64,000 bases of DNA from JAIBJN01 sp963775505 (GTDB taxonomy: Bacteria; Actinomycetota; Thermoleophilia; Gaiellales; Gaiellaceae). The notes beneath the pieces were generated by a model. That model was given only the letters and a program-made list of their open reading frames with translations, made no database searches and was not told the DNA's origin. The DNA lies in assembly GCA_963775505.1 (NCBI GenBank), contig CAVZIL010000001.1:558001-622000 (forward strand), read 5' to 3'. Of this stretch, positions 25,563 through 33,084 are shown piece after piece. Within the stretch, counting starts at the first letter, position 1. Each line of letters opens with the position of its first letter. Made by a program: the position numbers and the translations under genes.

Positions 25563-26011
25563 AGGTCGAAGGGGTTCGGCGCTACGAGGCGCCGAGGGAT
25601 CGCGTCTGGGAGGTCCTCAACGACCCGGCCGAGATGGCGGGCTTGATGCCCGGAGTGGAGAGCTTCGAGATCGTCGACGACACGCACTGGAAGGCCAAGG
25701 TGAAGGTGCCGCTCGGACTCGGGAGCATGAAGATGTCGATCGACTTCGAGCAGACCGAGTCGCGGCCGCCGGAGCACGCGGGGCTCCACGCGAAGGGGAA
25801 GGGGGTCGGCGCGATCATGAGCATGGAGACCCAGTTCGACCTCACCGAGGACGGCGGCGCGACCGACATGCGCTGGCAGGCGGACGTCCGCATCCTCGGC
25901 CAGGTCGCGAGCATGGGCCAGCGCGTCGTCCAGCCGATCGTCAACCAGCAGGTCGAGCAGGTGCTGACGGCGCTCGACAAGCGCGTCGCCGTCAAGGCCG
26001 GCGAGGCGTAG
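25559..26011 (+). CDS. CoxG-like SRPBCC protein
   Basis: 150 residues, GTG start overlapping the large-subunit stop (GTGA). The CoxG/SRPBCC fold is visible in VEGVRRYEAPRDRVWEVLND (residues 2-21), MPGVESFEIVDD and the long C-terminal helix RVVQPIVNQQVEQVLTALDK. CoxG proteins accompany CoxMSL-type enzymes; recent work on the family suggests they bind and deliver quinones at the membrane. This one lacks the C-terminal anchor some homologues have. Confidence 0.88.
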   Translation: MKVEGVRRYEAPRDRVWEVLNDPAEMAGLMPGVESFEIVDDTHWKAKVKVPLGLGSMKMSIDFEQTESRPPEHAGLHAKGKGVGAIMSMETQFDLTEDGGATDMRWQADVRILGQVASMGQRVVQPIVNQQVEQVLTALDKRVAVKAGEA

Positions 26012-26033
26012 CGCCCGCCGGGGCCTCGACGGC

Positions 26034-27065
26034 ATGGGCCAGCCGTTTCGCATCGGCGTCATGCAGCTGACGATGGAGCCGCTCGAGGAGATGCTCGAGA
26101 CGGCCGCCGTGATGGACCGTGTCGGCATGGACACGATCTGGCTCGCGGAGGCCTACCCCTGGTGGCGGAAGCACGGGATGGAGGCGCGCTCCTCCACGGT
26201 CGCCTCGGCTCTCATCGCCGACCGCACGGAGCGCATCGCCGTCGGCTGGGGGATCATCTCGCCCTTCACGCGCCATCCGGTGCAGGCGGCGATGGACGCG
26301 CGCGTCGTGCAGGAGGCGGCCGGTCCCGGGCGCTTTCTGCTCGGCTTCGGCACCTCGAAGATCTTCCTCAACAATGCCGTGATGCAGACCAAGAAGACGC
26401 TCGGGCCGATGCGCGACGCGGTGGCGATCGTCCGCGGCGTCCTCGCCGGCGGGGCCTTCGAGTACGAGGGCGAGACCTGGAGCGCCTCCGTGCCGGCGCT
26501 CGCCCCGGAAGCCGAGTCGCCCCGCGAGGTCCCGCCCGTCTACGTGGCCGCAACCGCGCCGAGGATGCAGGCGCTCGCGGGCGAGGTCGGCGACGGCTGC
26601 CTGACCCCGTCGATCACGACCCCCGCCTTCGTCCGCTATACACGCGAGAACGTGAAGGCCGACATCGACATCGGCTGCACGATCGTCGCCTCGATCCACG
26701 AGTCCGACCGGGAGGCGGGGCGCGACGGCGCGCGTGAGATCGCCGCGATGTACCTCGCCAACAAGTTCCAGAACATCAAGGGCTCCGCCGATACGCTCCT
26801 CGAGCTGGCGGAGATCGAGATGGAGGAGCTCGCGCCGGTCGCGGAGGCGATGGAACGGGGTGGCCGCCTCGCGGCGAAAGAGCAGGTGACCGACTCCCTG
26901 CTCGACCGCTGCAAGCCAATCGCCGGCACCCCCGAGGACTGCGTGGCCGCGATCGAGGAGTACCGGGAGGCGGGCTGCACCCACGTCATGCTCGAGCTCT
27001 GGGGCGAGGACCGCCACCACCAGCTCGAGGTCTTCGGGGAGCGCGTCCTCCCGCAGGTCCGATGA
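26034..27065 (+). CDS. LLM-class flavin-dependent oxidoreductase (F420-type)
   Basis: 343 residues with a luciferase-like TIM barrel: FRIGVMQLTMEPLEEMLETA, MDTIWLAEAYPWWRKHG (about 32-48), VGWGIISPFTRHPVQAAMDA (about 71-90) and PGRFLLGFGTSKIFLN. The overall pattern is that of F420-dependent methylenetetrahydromethanopterin reductase-like oxidoreductases. The reaction is unknown; in this operon it could reduce or oxygenate an intermediate of the pathway opened by the molybdenum hydroxylase. The stop overlaps the ATG of the M20 hydrolase (ATGA). Confidence 0.87.
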   Translation: MGQPFRIGVMQLTMEPLEEMLETAAVMDRVGMDTIWLAEAYPWWRKHGMEARSSTVASALIADRTERIAVGWGIISPFTRHPVQAAMDARVVQEAAGPGRFLLGFGTSKIFLNNAVMQTKKTLGPMRDAVAIVRGVLAGGAFEYEGETWSASVPALAPEAESPREVPPVYVAATAPRMQALAGEVGDGCLTPSITTPAFVRYTRENVKADIDIGCTIVASIHESDREAGRDGAREIAAMYLANKFQNIKGSADTLLELAEIEMEELAPVAEAMERGGRLAAKEQVTDSLLDRCKPIAGTPEDCVAAIEEYREAGCTHVMLELWGEDRHHQLEVFGERVLPQVR

Positions 27066-28255
27066 TCGACGAGCGCCGCCTCGTCGACCTGGCGCTCCGG
27101 CTCGTCTCCACGCCCTCGTTCACCGGCTCGGAGCAGGCGGCGGCGGAGCTCGTGCGGGACGAGCTCGAGTCGATCGGCCTCCAGGCGCAGTGGCAGCAGG
27201 TCGAGGACGGCCGCGCCAACGTGCTCGGAACCTGGTCGGGGACCGGCGGCGGCCCGACGCTCATGTTCAACGGGCACCTCGACACCTCGTACTCGGGCCG
27301 CGAGCCCTGGCTCCAGGGCATCCCCGGCTTCCAGCCCGAAGGCTTCGAGCGGGACGGCCGGATCTACGGCCTGGGGATCTCCAACATGAAGGGCGCGCTG
27401 GCGGGCTACGTCGAGGCGGTGCGGTCGCTGCTCGAGGACGGTGTGCGTCTGCGCGGCGACGTCATGATCGCCGCCGTCGCCGGCGAGATCGAGAAGACCC
27501 AGGAGGGCGACGCGCAGGGCGCCGAGTACCGGGGCTACGCGGCCGGGTCGCGCCACCTGGTCGGGCACGGCGGCGCCGCCGACATGTGCGTCCTCGGCGA
27601 GCCGACCGAGAACAAGGTCGTCCTCGCGCACTTCGGGACGCTCTGGCTCCGGCTGCGGACGCGCGGCCCGTTCATCCACACGGCGTTCAGCGCGGGGCGG
27701 CAGGAGGAGAACTCGATCGTGCGCATGCGCGCCGTGCTCGACGGCGTGCTCGCCTGGCTTCCGACCTGGGAGGAGGAGATGAGCTACGGGGACGAGCGCG
27801 GCGTGGCGAACGTCGGCGCCGTCCGCGGCGGCTTCGGGTGGCGCGTCTCGCGTACGCCGCACGAGACCGATCTCTTCCTCGACCTGCGCGTGCCGCCCTC
27901 CGTGCCCATGGCCGAGGCGCGGCGGCGGGCGCTCGAGTTCGCGCGCAGCCTGGAGGGCGTCGAGGCCGAGGTGTACGTGACGGCGCCCGGCGCCGAGATC
28001 GAGGAGGGGCACCCGCTCGTGGCCGCACTGGACGCGGCGCACGCGGAGGTCTTCGGCTCGCTGCCGGAGCGCGACGTGACGCGCTGGTTCTCCGACGCCT
28101 CGGTGCTCACGCGCTACGGCATCGCTACGGTGAACTACGGCACCTCGAGCGGGCTACCGGATCCGGAGCTGGGGGAGAATCTCGAGATCGAGGGACTTGT
28201 GAAGACGGCAGACGTGTACGCGCGGGTGGCCAAGGCGGTGTGCGGAGTGACCTAA
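27062..28255 (+). CDS. M20-family metallohydrolase (ArgE/DapE-like)
   Basis: 397 residues. First metal motif MFNGHLDTS (about residues 70-78), then IYGLGISNMKGALAGY where the usual bridging Asp of DMKG is replaced by Asn, AAVAGEIEKTQEG (catalytic Glu of the EE pair region, about 140) and a dimerisation domain in the middle. M20 enzymes cleave amide bonds of acylated amino acids, carbamoyl compounds or dipeptides, which fits an N-containing substrate. The Asn change is also known in some subgroups but leaves activity uncertain. Co-transcribed with the LLM gene. Confidence 0.87.
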   Translation: MIDERRLVDLALRLVSTPSFTGSEQAAAELVRDELESIGLQAQWQQVEDGRANVLGTWSGTGGGPTLMFNGHLDTSYSGREPWLQGIPGFQPEGFERDGRIYGLGISNMKGALAGYVEAVRSLLEDGVRLRGDVMIAAVAGEIEKTQEGDAQGAEYRGYAAGSRHLVGHGGAADMCVLGEPTENKVVLAHFGTLWLRLRTRGPFIHTAFSAGRQEENSIVRMRAVLDGVLAWLPTWEEEMSYGDERGVANVGAVRGGFGWRVSRTPHETDLFLDLRVPPSVPMAEARRRALEFARSLEGVEAEVYVTAPGAEIEEGHPLVAALDAAHAEVFGSLPERDVTRWFSDASVLTRYGIATVNYGTSSGLPDPELGENLEIEGLVKTADVYARVAKAVCGVT

Positions 28256-28327
28256 TGTCCCATCAGGCAATGCCCATCTGCTTCTGCCCCGCGATCACGC
28301 GGCGCCTGAGCACGCCCTCGCCCTCGT

Positions 28328-28344
28328 CAAGGCTTCTAGCCTTG
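28328..28344. other. Short hairpin in the M20-FAH intergenic gap
   Basis: CAAGGCT-TCT-AGCCTTG is a perfect 7-bp inverted repeat within the 163-bp gap 28256-28418. It could be a weak terminator after the M20 gene or an operator for the following gene. Nothing else is evident in the gap apart from the GAAGGGA ribosome-binding site before 28419. Confidence 0.35.
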
Positions 28345-28418
28345 GCTGCGGACGAGTGCGAACTCATGCTTGGTGCTCGCGACGCAGAAGCTAGCCAGCA
28401 TTACCTGAAGGGACACTC

Positions 28419-29285
28419 ATGAAGCTCGTCACGTTCGACGTGGGCCGCGTGGGAGCGCTGGACGGGGAGGAGATCGCCGTTCTCGACGTCCCGGACATGC
28501 GCACCTACTTCGAGCGCGGCGGCGCCGGCGAGACCGGTGAGCGTGTCCCGCTCGACGGCGTGCGCCTCCGGGCGCCCATAGTCCCGAAGAAGTTCCTCCA
28601 CACGGCCGGCAACTTTCGCGAGCACGAGGAGGAGTCGAAGCGGGTCGCCTGGTCGCACGAGATCGCGCCGTGGATCGTCTTCTTCCAGAACGTTGACGCG
28701 ATCGTCGGCCCGGACGAGCCAGTCGTCTACCCGGAGCACCTGACGGAGGAGCTCGACTACGAGCTCGAGCTCGCCGTCGTCATCGGGAAGCCGGGAAAGT
28801 GGTTCGGGCCCGAGGAGGCCGCCGACTACATCGGCGGCTACGTGATCTTCAACGACGTGACCGCCCGCGACATCCAGCGGCGCGAGATGCGCTCGGGAGT
28901 CTTCTCCTTCTGCAAGGCGATCGACACGTTCTGCCCGCTCGGCCCGTGGATCGTCACGCCCGACGAGATTGCGGACCCGCACAACCTGGCGATGGAGCTG
29001 CGCGTGAACGGCGAGGCGCGGCAGGTCTCGCACTCGAGCCGCATGTCGGTGACGATCCCGGAGATCATCGCGCACTACTCCGCCCTCGGGTACAGCGCCG
29101 GCGACGTCGTCTCCACCGGCACGGTCTCTGGCGTCGCCGGCTTCAGCGAGGACGCCGCCTCCCTGTACCTGCGGCCGGGCGACGTCATGGAGGGCGAGAT
29201 CGAGCGAATCGGCGTCCTGCGCAACCCGGTCGTCTCGTGGGAGGCCGCCCACGGGGAGCCCGCCCCGCCGCGGGTGCGCTGGTAA
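28419..29285 (+). CDS. Fumarylacetoacetate hydrolase (FAH) family protein
   Basis: 288 residues with a GAAGGGA ribosome-binding site. The FAH-fold core begins at APIVPKKFLHTAGNF; metal ligands are in ELDYELELAVVIGKPGK (about residues 109-125) and YVIFNDVTARDIQRRE (about 143-158), and GTVSGVAGFSEDAASLYLRPGDV is the C-terminal signature. FAH family enzymes hydrolyse C-C bonds of acylpyruvates or act as hydratases and decarboxylases in ring catabolism. Here it would process a ring-opened intermediate. Confidence 0.9.
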   Translation: MKLVTFDVGRVGALDGEEIAVLDVPDMRTYFERGGAGETGERVPLDGVRLRAPIVPKKFLHTAGNFREHEEESKRVAWSHEIAPWIVFFQNVDAIVGPDEPVVYPEHLTEELDYELELAVVIGKPGKWFGPEEAADYIGGYVIFNDVTARDIQRREMRSGVFSFCKAIDTFCPLGPWIVTPDEIADPHNLAMELRVNGEARQVSHSSRMSVTIPEIIAHYSALGYSAGDVVSTGTVSGVAGFSEDAASLYLRPGDVMEGEIERIGVLRNPVVSWEAAHGEPAPPRVRW

Positions 29286-29409
29286 TGCGCGCGCGCCGCG
29301 GCCCCACGCGCGGCCCTCACGTGATGACGGGAGACCCACCTCCCGCCCCTTATGGCACGAGCCTAACCGTCGAATCCGCGCCGGTGGGTGACGGAATCGG
29401 GCCGGAAGC

Positions 29410-30579
29410 GTGTCGATGAGCTGGCCGGTCGATTCGGCCAAGCTCGACCGCGTCCGCGGGCTCATGGCCGAGCGGGAGCTGGACGCGATCGTCGTCCGCG
29501 CGCCGGACAACGTCCTCTACCTCACGAACTACTGGTGCATGAAGGGGTACGACCTCGTGGTCTTTCCACGGGAGGGCGACCCGACGCTCGTCGTCCTCGA
29601 GCCCCAGCAGGAGGACGCCGAGCGCACCGCCTGGACCTCCGACGTTCGCCTCTTCAGGGGCTACGACGAGCGCGACCCGCGCCCGCCGACGGCTCGGTCG
29701 CTCGAGCTCGCGCAGGCGGTCGTGCGCGAGTCCGGCTACGAGCGGGTCGGCCTGGAGCTCACGCTCGGGACGCAGGCGTCCGACCGTATGGTCGGAGAGC
29801 CGACGACGTACACCCACGAGTTCTTCCACGCCTTCGGCTCCGCCGATGACGCGACGCCCCTGCTGGTCGAGGCACGCGCGGTCAAGACCGATCAGGAGCT
29901 CGAGCGGATGCGGCTCGCCAACGAGCTCTCGGCCCTGGCGATGGAGCACGTCGCCCGCGAGCTGCGCCCGGGGATGAAGGAGAGCGAGGCCGGGGCCCTC
30001 TGGGAAGGCTTCGTCCACGGCGAGGGGACCGGCTACCGGGGCAAGGTGGAGCTCGCGCGCGGCTTCGCGCTCGTCTGGTCGGGCCCGGGCATCCGCACCT
30101 TCACGGCGACCGGCGACCGTCCGGTGCAGGAGCATGAGCCCACCCTCTTCGAGATCTGGGTGTGCGTCGACGGGTACTGGTGCGACCACACGAAGAACGT
30201 CTGCCCGGGCACGCTGACCCCCGCGTACGAGCGGCTGCTCGAAAGCCTGCTCGCGGTGTACGAGGCTGCCATCGACCACGTGCGGCCGGGAGCCGGCCTC
30301 GCCGAGCTGGACAGGCTCGTCCGCGACGGCATCGCCGAGGCCGGCTACCCGGGGCAGCCCTCGCATCCCGTCGCGCACGGCGTGGGGGCGCGCGCCCACG
30401 AGCCGCCCTACGCGCACCAGGCCGGAGACGGCATCATCCAGGAGAGCATGGTGCTGGCGATCGAGCCGGGTGCGTACTGGGGCGGAGGCGGCGGGCTTCG
30501 CCTGGAGGACAACTTCCTCGTCACCGCTGGGGGAGCCGAGCGGCTCTCGTCCTTTCCCGACGACTTTCGCGTGACGTGA
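29410..30579 (+). CDS. M24-family metallohydrolase (Xaa-Pro aminopeptidase/creatinase-like)
   Basis: 389 residues, GTG start. N-terminal creatinase domain (DAIVVRAPDNVLYLTNYW, about 22-40) and a C-terminal pita-bread domain with five metal ligands in place: Asp and Asp in EIWVCVDGYWCDHTKNVCPG (about 240-260), His in HPVAHGVGARAHEPP, Glu in LAIEPGAYW and Glu in GLRLEDNFLV. The family cleaves Xaa-Pro bonds or C-N bonds as in creatinase. Within a catabolic operon the latter kind of activity is plausible. Its stop overlaps the GTG of the next gene. Confidence 0.88.
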   Translation: MSMSWPVDSAKLDRVRGLMAERELDAIVVRAPDNVLYLTNYWCMKGYDLVVFPREGDPTLVVLEPQQEDAERTAWTSDVRLFRGYDERDPRPPTARSLELAQAVVRESGYERVGLELTLGTQASDRMVGEPTTYTHEFFHAFGSADDATPLLVEARAVKTDQELERMRLANELSALAMEHVARELRPGMKESEAGALWEGFVHGEGTGYRGKVELARGFALVWSGPGIRTFTATGDRPVQEHEPTLFEIWVCVDGYWCDHTKNVCPGTLTPAYERLLESLLAVYEAAIDHVRPGAGLAELDRLVRDGIAEAGYPGQPSHPVAHGVGARAHEPPYAHQAGDGIIQESMVLAIEPGAYWGGGGGLRLEDNFLVTAGGAERLSSFPDDFRVT

Positions 30580-31748
30580 TCGACCGCGAGCAGATCTGGA
30601 CAGGCTCGGTGAACGAGCCGTACCGGCGCGGCGGGTCGGTCGGTCTCTACGACACGACCCTGCGCGACGGCGAGCAGACGGTCGGCGTCGTGCTCTCCCC
30701 CGAGGACAAGCTGGAGATCGCCCGCGCGCTCGACGAGCTGGGCATCGAGCGGATCGAGGCCGGCTTCCCGCGCGTCTCCGAAGACGACCGCCGCGCGATC
30801 GAGCTGATCCTCGCGGACGGGCTCGCGGCCGAGATCTGGGGCTTCTCGCGGGCCGTCCCTGCGGACGTCGAGGCCCTGGTCGAGCTGGGCGTGACCGCGT
30901 CGGTCGTGGAGTCGCCGATCTCCGACCTGAAGCTGGACGCTCTCGGCGTGAGCCGCGAGAAGATGCTCGAGCGCATTCGCTCGGCCGTTTCCTTCGCCGC
31001 CGGAGAGGGCGTGACGGTCGCGTACTTCGGCGTCGACTCGACCCGGGCCGACCCGGGCTTCTTCGACCAAGCCTACTCGGCAGCGGTCGAGGCCGGGGCG
31101 CGGGAGGTCGTGGTCGTCGACACCATCGGTGTCGCCTCGCCGGAGGCGGTCGCGGAGCTCGTCGGGCGCACGGTCGAGCTCGTCGGGCCGGACGTCCCGG
31201 TGCACTTCCACGGCCACAACGACTTCGGGCTCGCGACGGCCGCCGCGGTCGCCGCTGCGCAGGCCGGAGCCCGGTGGATCCAGGGGACGATCAACGGCAT
31301 GGGCGAGCGTGCCGGAAACGCGAACCTGCTCGAGGTGGCGCTCGCGCTCGACGCGCTCTACAGCGTGGAGACAAAGCTGCGCCTGGAGCTGGCTCGGAAG
31401 GTCTCCGAGCGCGTGCGGGAGCTCTCCGGCTACGCGCTCGAGCCCTGGAAGCCCATCGTGGGGGAGACGCTCTTCCGGCGCGAGAGCGGCGCGGTCGCGA
31501 GCCAGTTCCACGACCCGCCGTCGATCGAGCCCTACTCGGCCGACGTGGTCGCCGCCGAGCGCGCGATCGTGCTCGGGAAGAAGAGCGGTATCGACTCCAT
31601 CCGGATCAAGGCCGCGGAGCTCGGGCTCGAGCTCACCGAGGAGGACGAGCGCGCCCTGCTCGACGCCGTCAAGGCCCGCGGCGCGCAGAAGCGGGGCCTC
31701 GTCACGGACGAGGAGCTCGCCGATCTCGCCCGCGGCCTCCACGAGTAG
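30576..31748 (+). CDS. HMGL-type acyltransferase/lyase (homocitrate/isopropylmalate synthase-like)
   Basis: 390 residues from GTG 30576. TIM-barrel with the family motifs LYDTTLRDGEQTVGV (about residues 24-38), FPRVSEDDRRAI, the metal ligand HxH motif VHFHGHNDFGLATAAA (about 208-223) and GTINGMGERAGNANLLEVA. The C-terminal 100 residues resemble the communication region of homocitrate synthase/NifV, without the LeuA regulatory domain. It may condense acetyl-CoA with a 2-oxo acid or cleave a hydroxyacyl product of the catabolic pathway. Translationally coupled to the M24 gene. Confidence 0.85.
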   Translation: MIDREQIWTGSVNEPYRRGGSVGLYDTTLRDGEQTVGVVLSPEDKLEIARALDELGIERIEAGFPRVSEDDRRAIELILADGLAAEIWGFSRAVPADVEALVELGVTASVVESPISDLKLDALGVSREKMLERIRSAVSFAAGEGVTVAYFGVDSTRADPGFFDQAYSAAVEAGAREVVVVDTIGVASPEAVAELVGRTVELVGPDVPVHFHGHNDFGLATAAAVAAAQAGARWIQGTINGMGERAGNANLLEVALALDALYSVETKLRLELARKVSERVRELSGYALEPWKPIVGETLFRRESGAVASQFHDPPSIEPYSADVVAAERAIVLGKKSGIDSIRIKAAELGLELTEEDERALLDAVKARGAQKRGLVTDEELADLARGLHE

Positions 31749-31761
31749 CGAAGGAGGTCAC

Positions 31762-32154
31762 GTGCCACGTCAGGACGTCAACCCGAGCGCGCTCCACCCG
31801 GCTCCCGGCTTCAGCCACGTCAGCGTCGCCGGTGGGAGCCGCCTCGTCTACTTCGCCGGCCAGCTCGCCCTCGACCCCGAGTTCGGGATCGTCGGCGGCG
31901 ACGACCTCGGCGAGCAGACGAAGGCCGCGATGCGGAACCTCGAGACGGCGATGCGCGAGGTCGGCGTCGGGTGGGAGGACGTCGTCCGCCGGACGATCTA
32001 CACGCTCCAGCCCACCGAGTACGAGGTGATCACGGCCGCGATCGACGAGGTCACGGGGGGCGCGCCCCACCCCGCGCAGACGATCGTCGGCATCACCGGC
32101 CTCGCCGTCCCGGGCTGCCTGATCGAGATCGAGTGCACTGCCGCCGTCGACTGA
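31762..32154 (+). CDS. RidA-family protein lacking the catalytic arginine
   Basis: 130 residues, GTG start with an ideal AAGGAGG ribosome-binding site. The RidA/YjgF fold is plain: VYFAGQLALDPEF, GDDLGEQTKAAMRNLETAMREVG and a C-terminal VPGCLIEIECTAAVD. The position of the Arg that binds the carboxylate in deaminase-active RidA (usually within P-x-R) reads HPAQTIVGITGL here, so Gln is found instead. The imine-deaminase activity of classical RidA is therefore doubtful; other Rid subgroups act in catabolic operons with different chemistry. Confidence 0.88.
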   Translation: MPRQDVNPSALHPAPGFSHVSVAGGSRLVYFAGQLALDPEFGIVGGDDLGEQTKAAMRNLETAMREVGVGWEDVVRRTIYTLQPTEYEVITAAIDEVTGGAPHPAQTIVGITGLAVPGCLIEIECTAAVD

Positions 32155-32174
32155 GCCCGCCCCCGGGCGAAGCG

Positions 32175-32191
32175 TTTGACATCTGATCAAA
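32175..32191. promoter_or_regulatory. 17-bp palindromic operator candidate at gntR start
   Basis: TTTGACATCTGATCAAA is an inverted repeat TTTGA-N7-TCAAA that includes a TTGACA -35-like hexamer and ends on the first base of the ATG at 32191. A near copy lies at 35309-35325. Position and symmetry suggest the autoregulatory site of the GntR/FCD protein encoded here. Confidence 0.55.
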
Positions 32192-32892
32192 TGCGCGGGA
32201 CGATGGCGCTCGTGAGGTCCACGGCGCTCGCCCAGGGGAGCAGGCGGCATCAGACGATGGCCGAGGCGGCGGTCGCGGAGCTCCAGGAAGCGATCCTCGC
32301 GGGCGACCTGCCGCCGGGCTCGCCGCTCCGTCTCGAGGAGCTCGCCCGCTCGCTCGGGATGAGCATCTCCCCGGTGCGCGAGGCCGTCCGGCAGCTCGAG
32401 GGGCTCGGCCTGGCCGTGCACGTCCCGCACCGGGGCGCCCGCGTCAGCGAGCTGGCGATCGAGGACCTGCACGACGCCTACGAGGCGAGGCTCGCCCTCG
32501 AGCCTCTGGCCGTGCACAGGGCGGCGGTGCGCTTCACGGACGAGGACGAGGAGCGCGGACGTGCGGCCCTGGACGCGTACGCCGACGCCAGCCGGCGCGG
32601 TGACGCGCGCGCGGCGCGCCGCACGCACGCGGACTTTCACCTCTCGCTCTACGCCGCCTCCGGCTCGGGTTGGCTCGTGCGCCTGATCCGGCCCGCCTGG
32701 GAGAACTGCGAGCGCTACCGGGCGCTCTCCCTCTCGGGGCGGTCGCTCCGCCAGCGTCGCGAGGAGCACGAGGCCATCCTCGTGGCCTGCGCCCGACACG
32801 AGCCCGAGGAGGCCGCCGAGCGCCTGCGGCTCCACCTCTCCCTCACCGCCAACCTCGTCGCCCGCCGCATGGGCGCGGGCGATCTCTTCTAG
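32191..32892 (+). CDS. GntR-family regulator, FCD (FadR) subfamily
   Basis: 233 residues. N-terminal winged helix (AVAELQEAILAGDLPPGSPL, RLEELARSLGMSISPVREAV, RQLEGLGLAVHVPHRGARVS; about residues 25-85) followed by an FCD ligand domain with the helices YEARLALEPLAVHRAAV and HADFHLSLYAASG (metal/ligand His) and EEHEAILVACARHEPEEAAERL. It likely responds to an acidic pathway metabolite and represses the surrounding catabolic genes. ATG 32191 or 32203 can be the start; the former touches the putative operator. No strong Shine-Dalgarno is seen, which fits a leaderless mRNA. Confidence 0.88.
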   Translation: MRGTMALVRSTALAQGSRRHQTMAEAAVAELQEAILAGDLPPGSPLRLEELARSLGMSISPVREAVRQLEGLGLAVHVPHRGARVSELAIEDLHDAYEARLALEPLAVHRAAVRFTDEDEERGRAALDAYADASRRGDARAARRTHADFHLSLYAASGSGWLVRLIRPAWENCERYRALSLSGRSLRQRREEHEAILVACARHEPEEAAERLRLHLSLTANLVARRMGAGDLF

Positions 32893-32896
32893 GCTC

Positions 32897-33060
32897 GTGA
32901 GCGTCCCTCGCCTTCGGCTCGCTCCCGTGGGTGAAACCATGTTTCTCGGCGCGGGGGAAACCATGCTTCCCCCGCGGGCCCCCTTCTTCCCGTTCTTTGA
33001 GGAGGGGGTTCCCCCATGAGTAAACCTCCCGGTTCCCTCACACACCCTCCTCACGCTCAC
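32897..33060 (+). repeat. Intergenic repeat element, copy A
   Basis: A 164-bp element bounded by GTGAGCGT (32897-32904) and its complement ACGCTCAC (33053-33060). It shares with copy B (47029-47148) the left block CTCGCCTTCGGCTCGCTCCC, a central GCCCCCTTCTT and the right block CCTCCCGGTTCCCTCACACA. It contains GCGGGGGAA...TTCCCCCGC and GGGGGTTCCCCC hairpins. No coding sequence is apparent. It fills nearly all of the 185-bp gap between gntR and the flavin reductase gene. Confidence 0.75.
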
Positions 33061-33084
33061 AGGCCAAGGATTGGCCCGTGAGCG
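33054..33084 (+). promoter_or_regulatory. Hairpin containing the flavin reductase start codon (copy A)
   Basis: CGCTCAC (33054-33060) pairs with GTGAGCG (33078-33084) and an inner GGCCAA-GGA-TTGGCC extends the stem. The GTG of the outer right arm is the start codon of the next gene, so the structure could sequester it. Confidence 0.55.

Noticed and set aside
21798..26011. Aerobic carbon monoxide dehydrogenase
   Set aside because: Subunit order and CoxG fit, but the CO-specific AYRCSFR loop is absent and the neighbourhood is catabolic, so a hydroxylase of an organic compound is the safer call.
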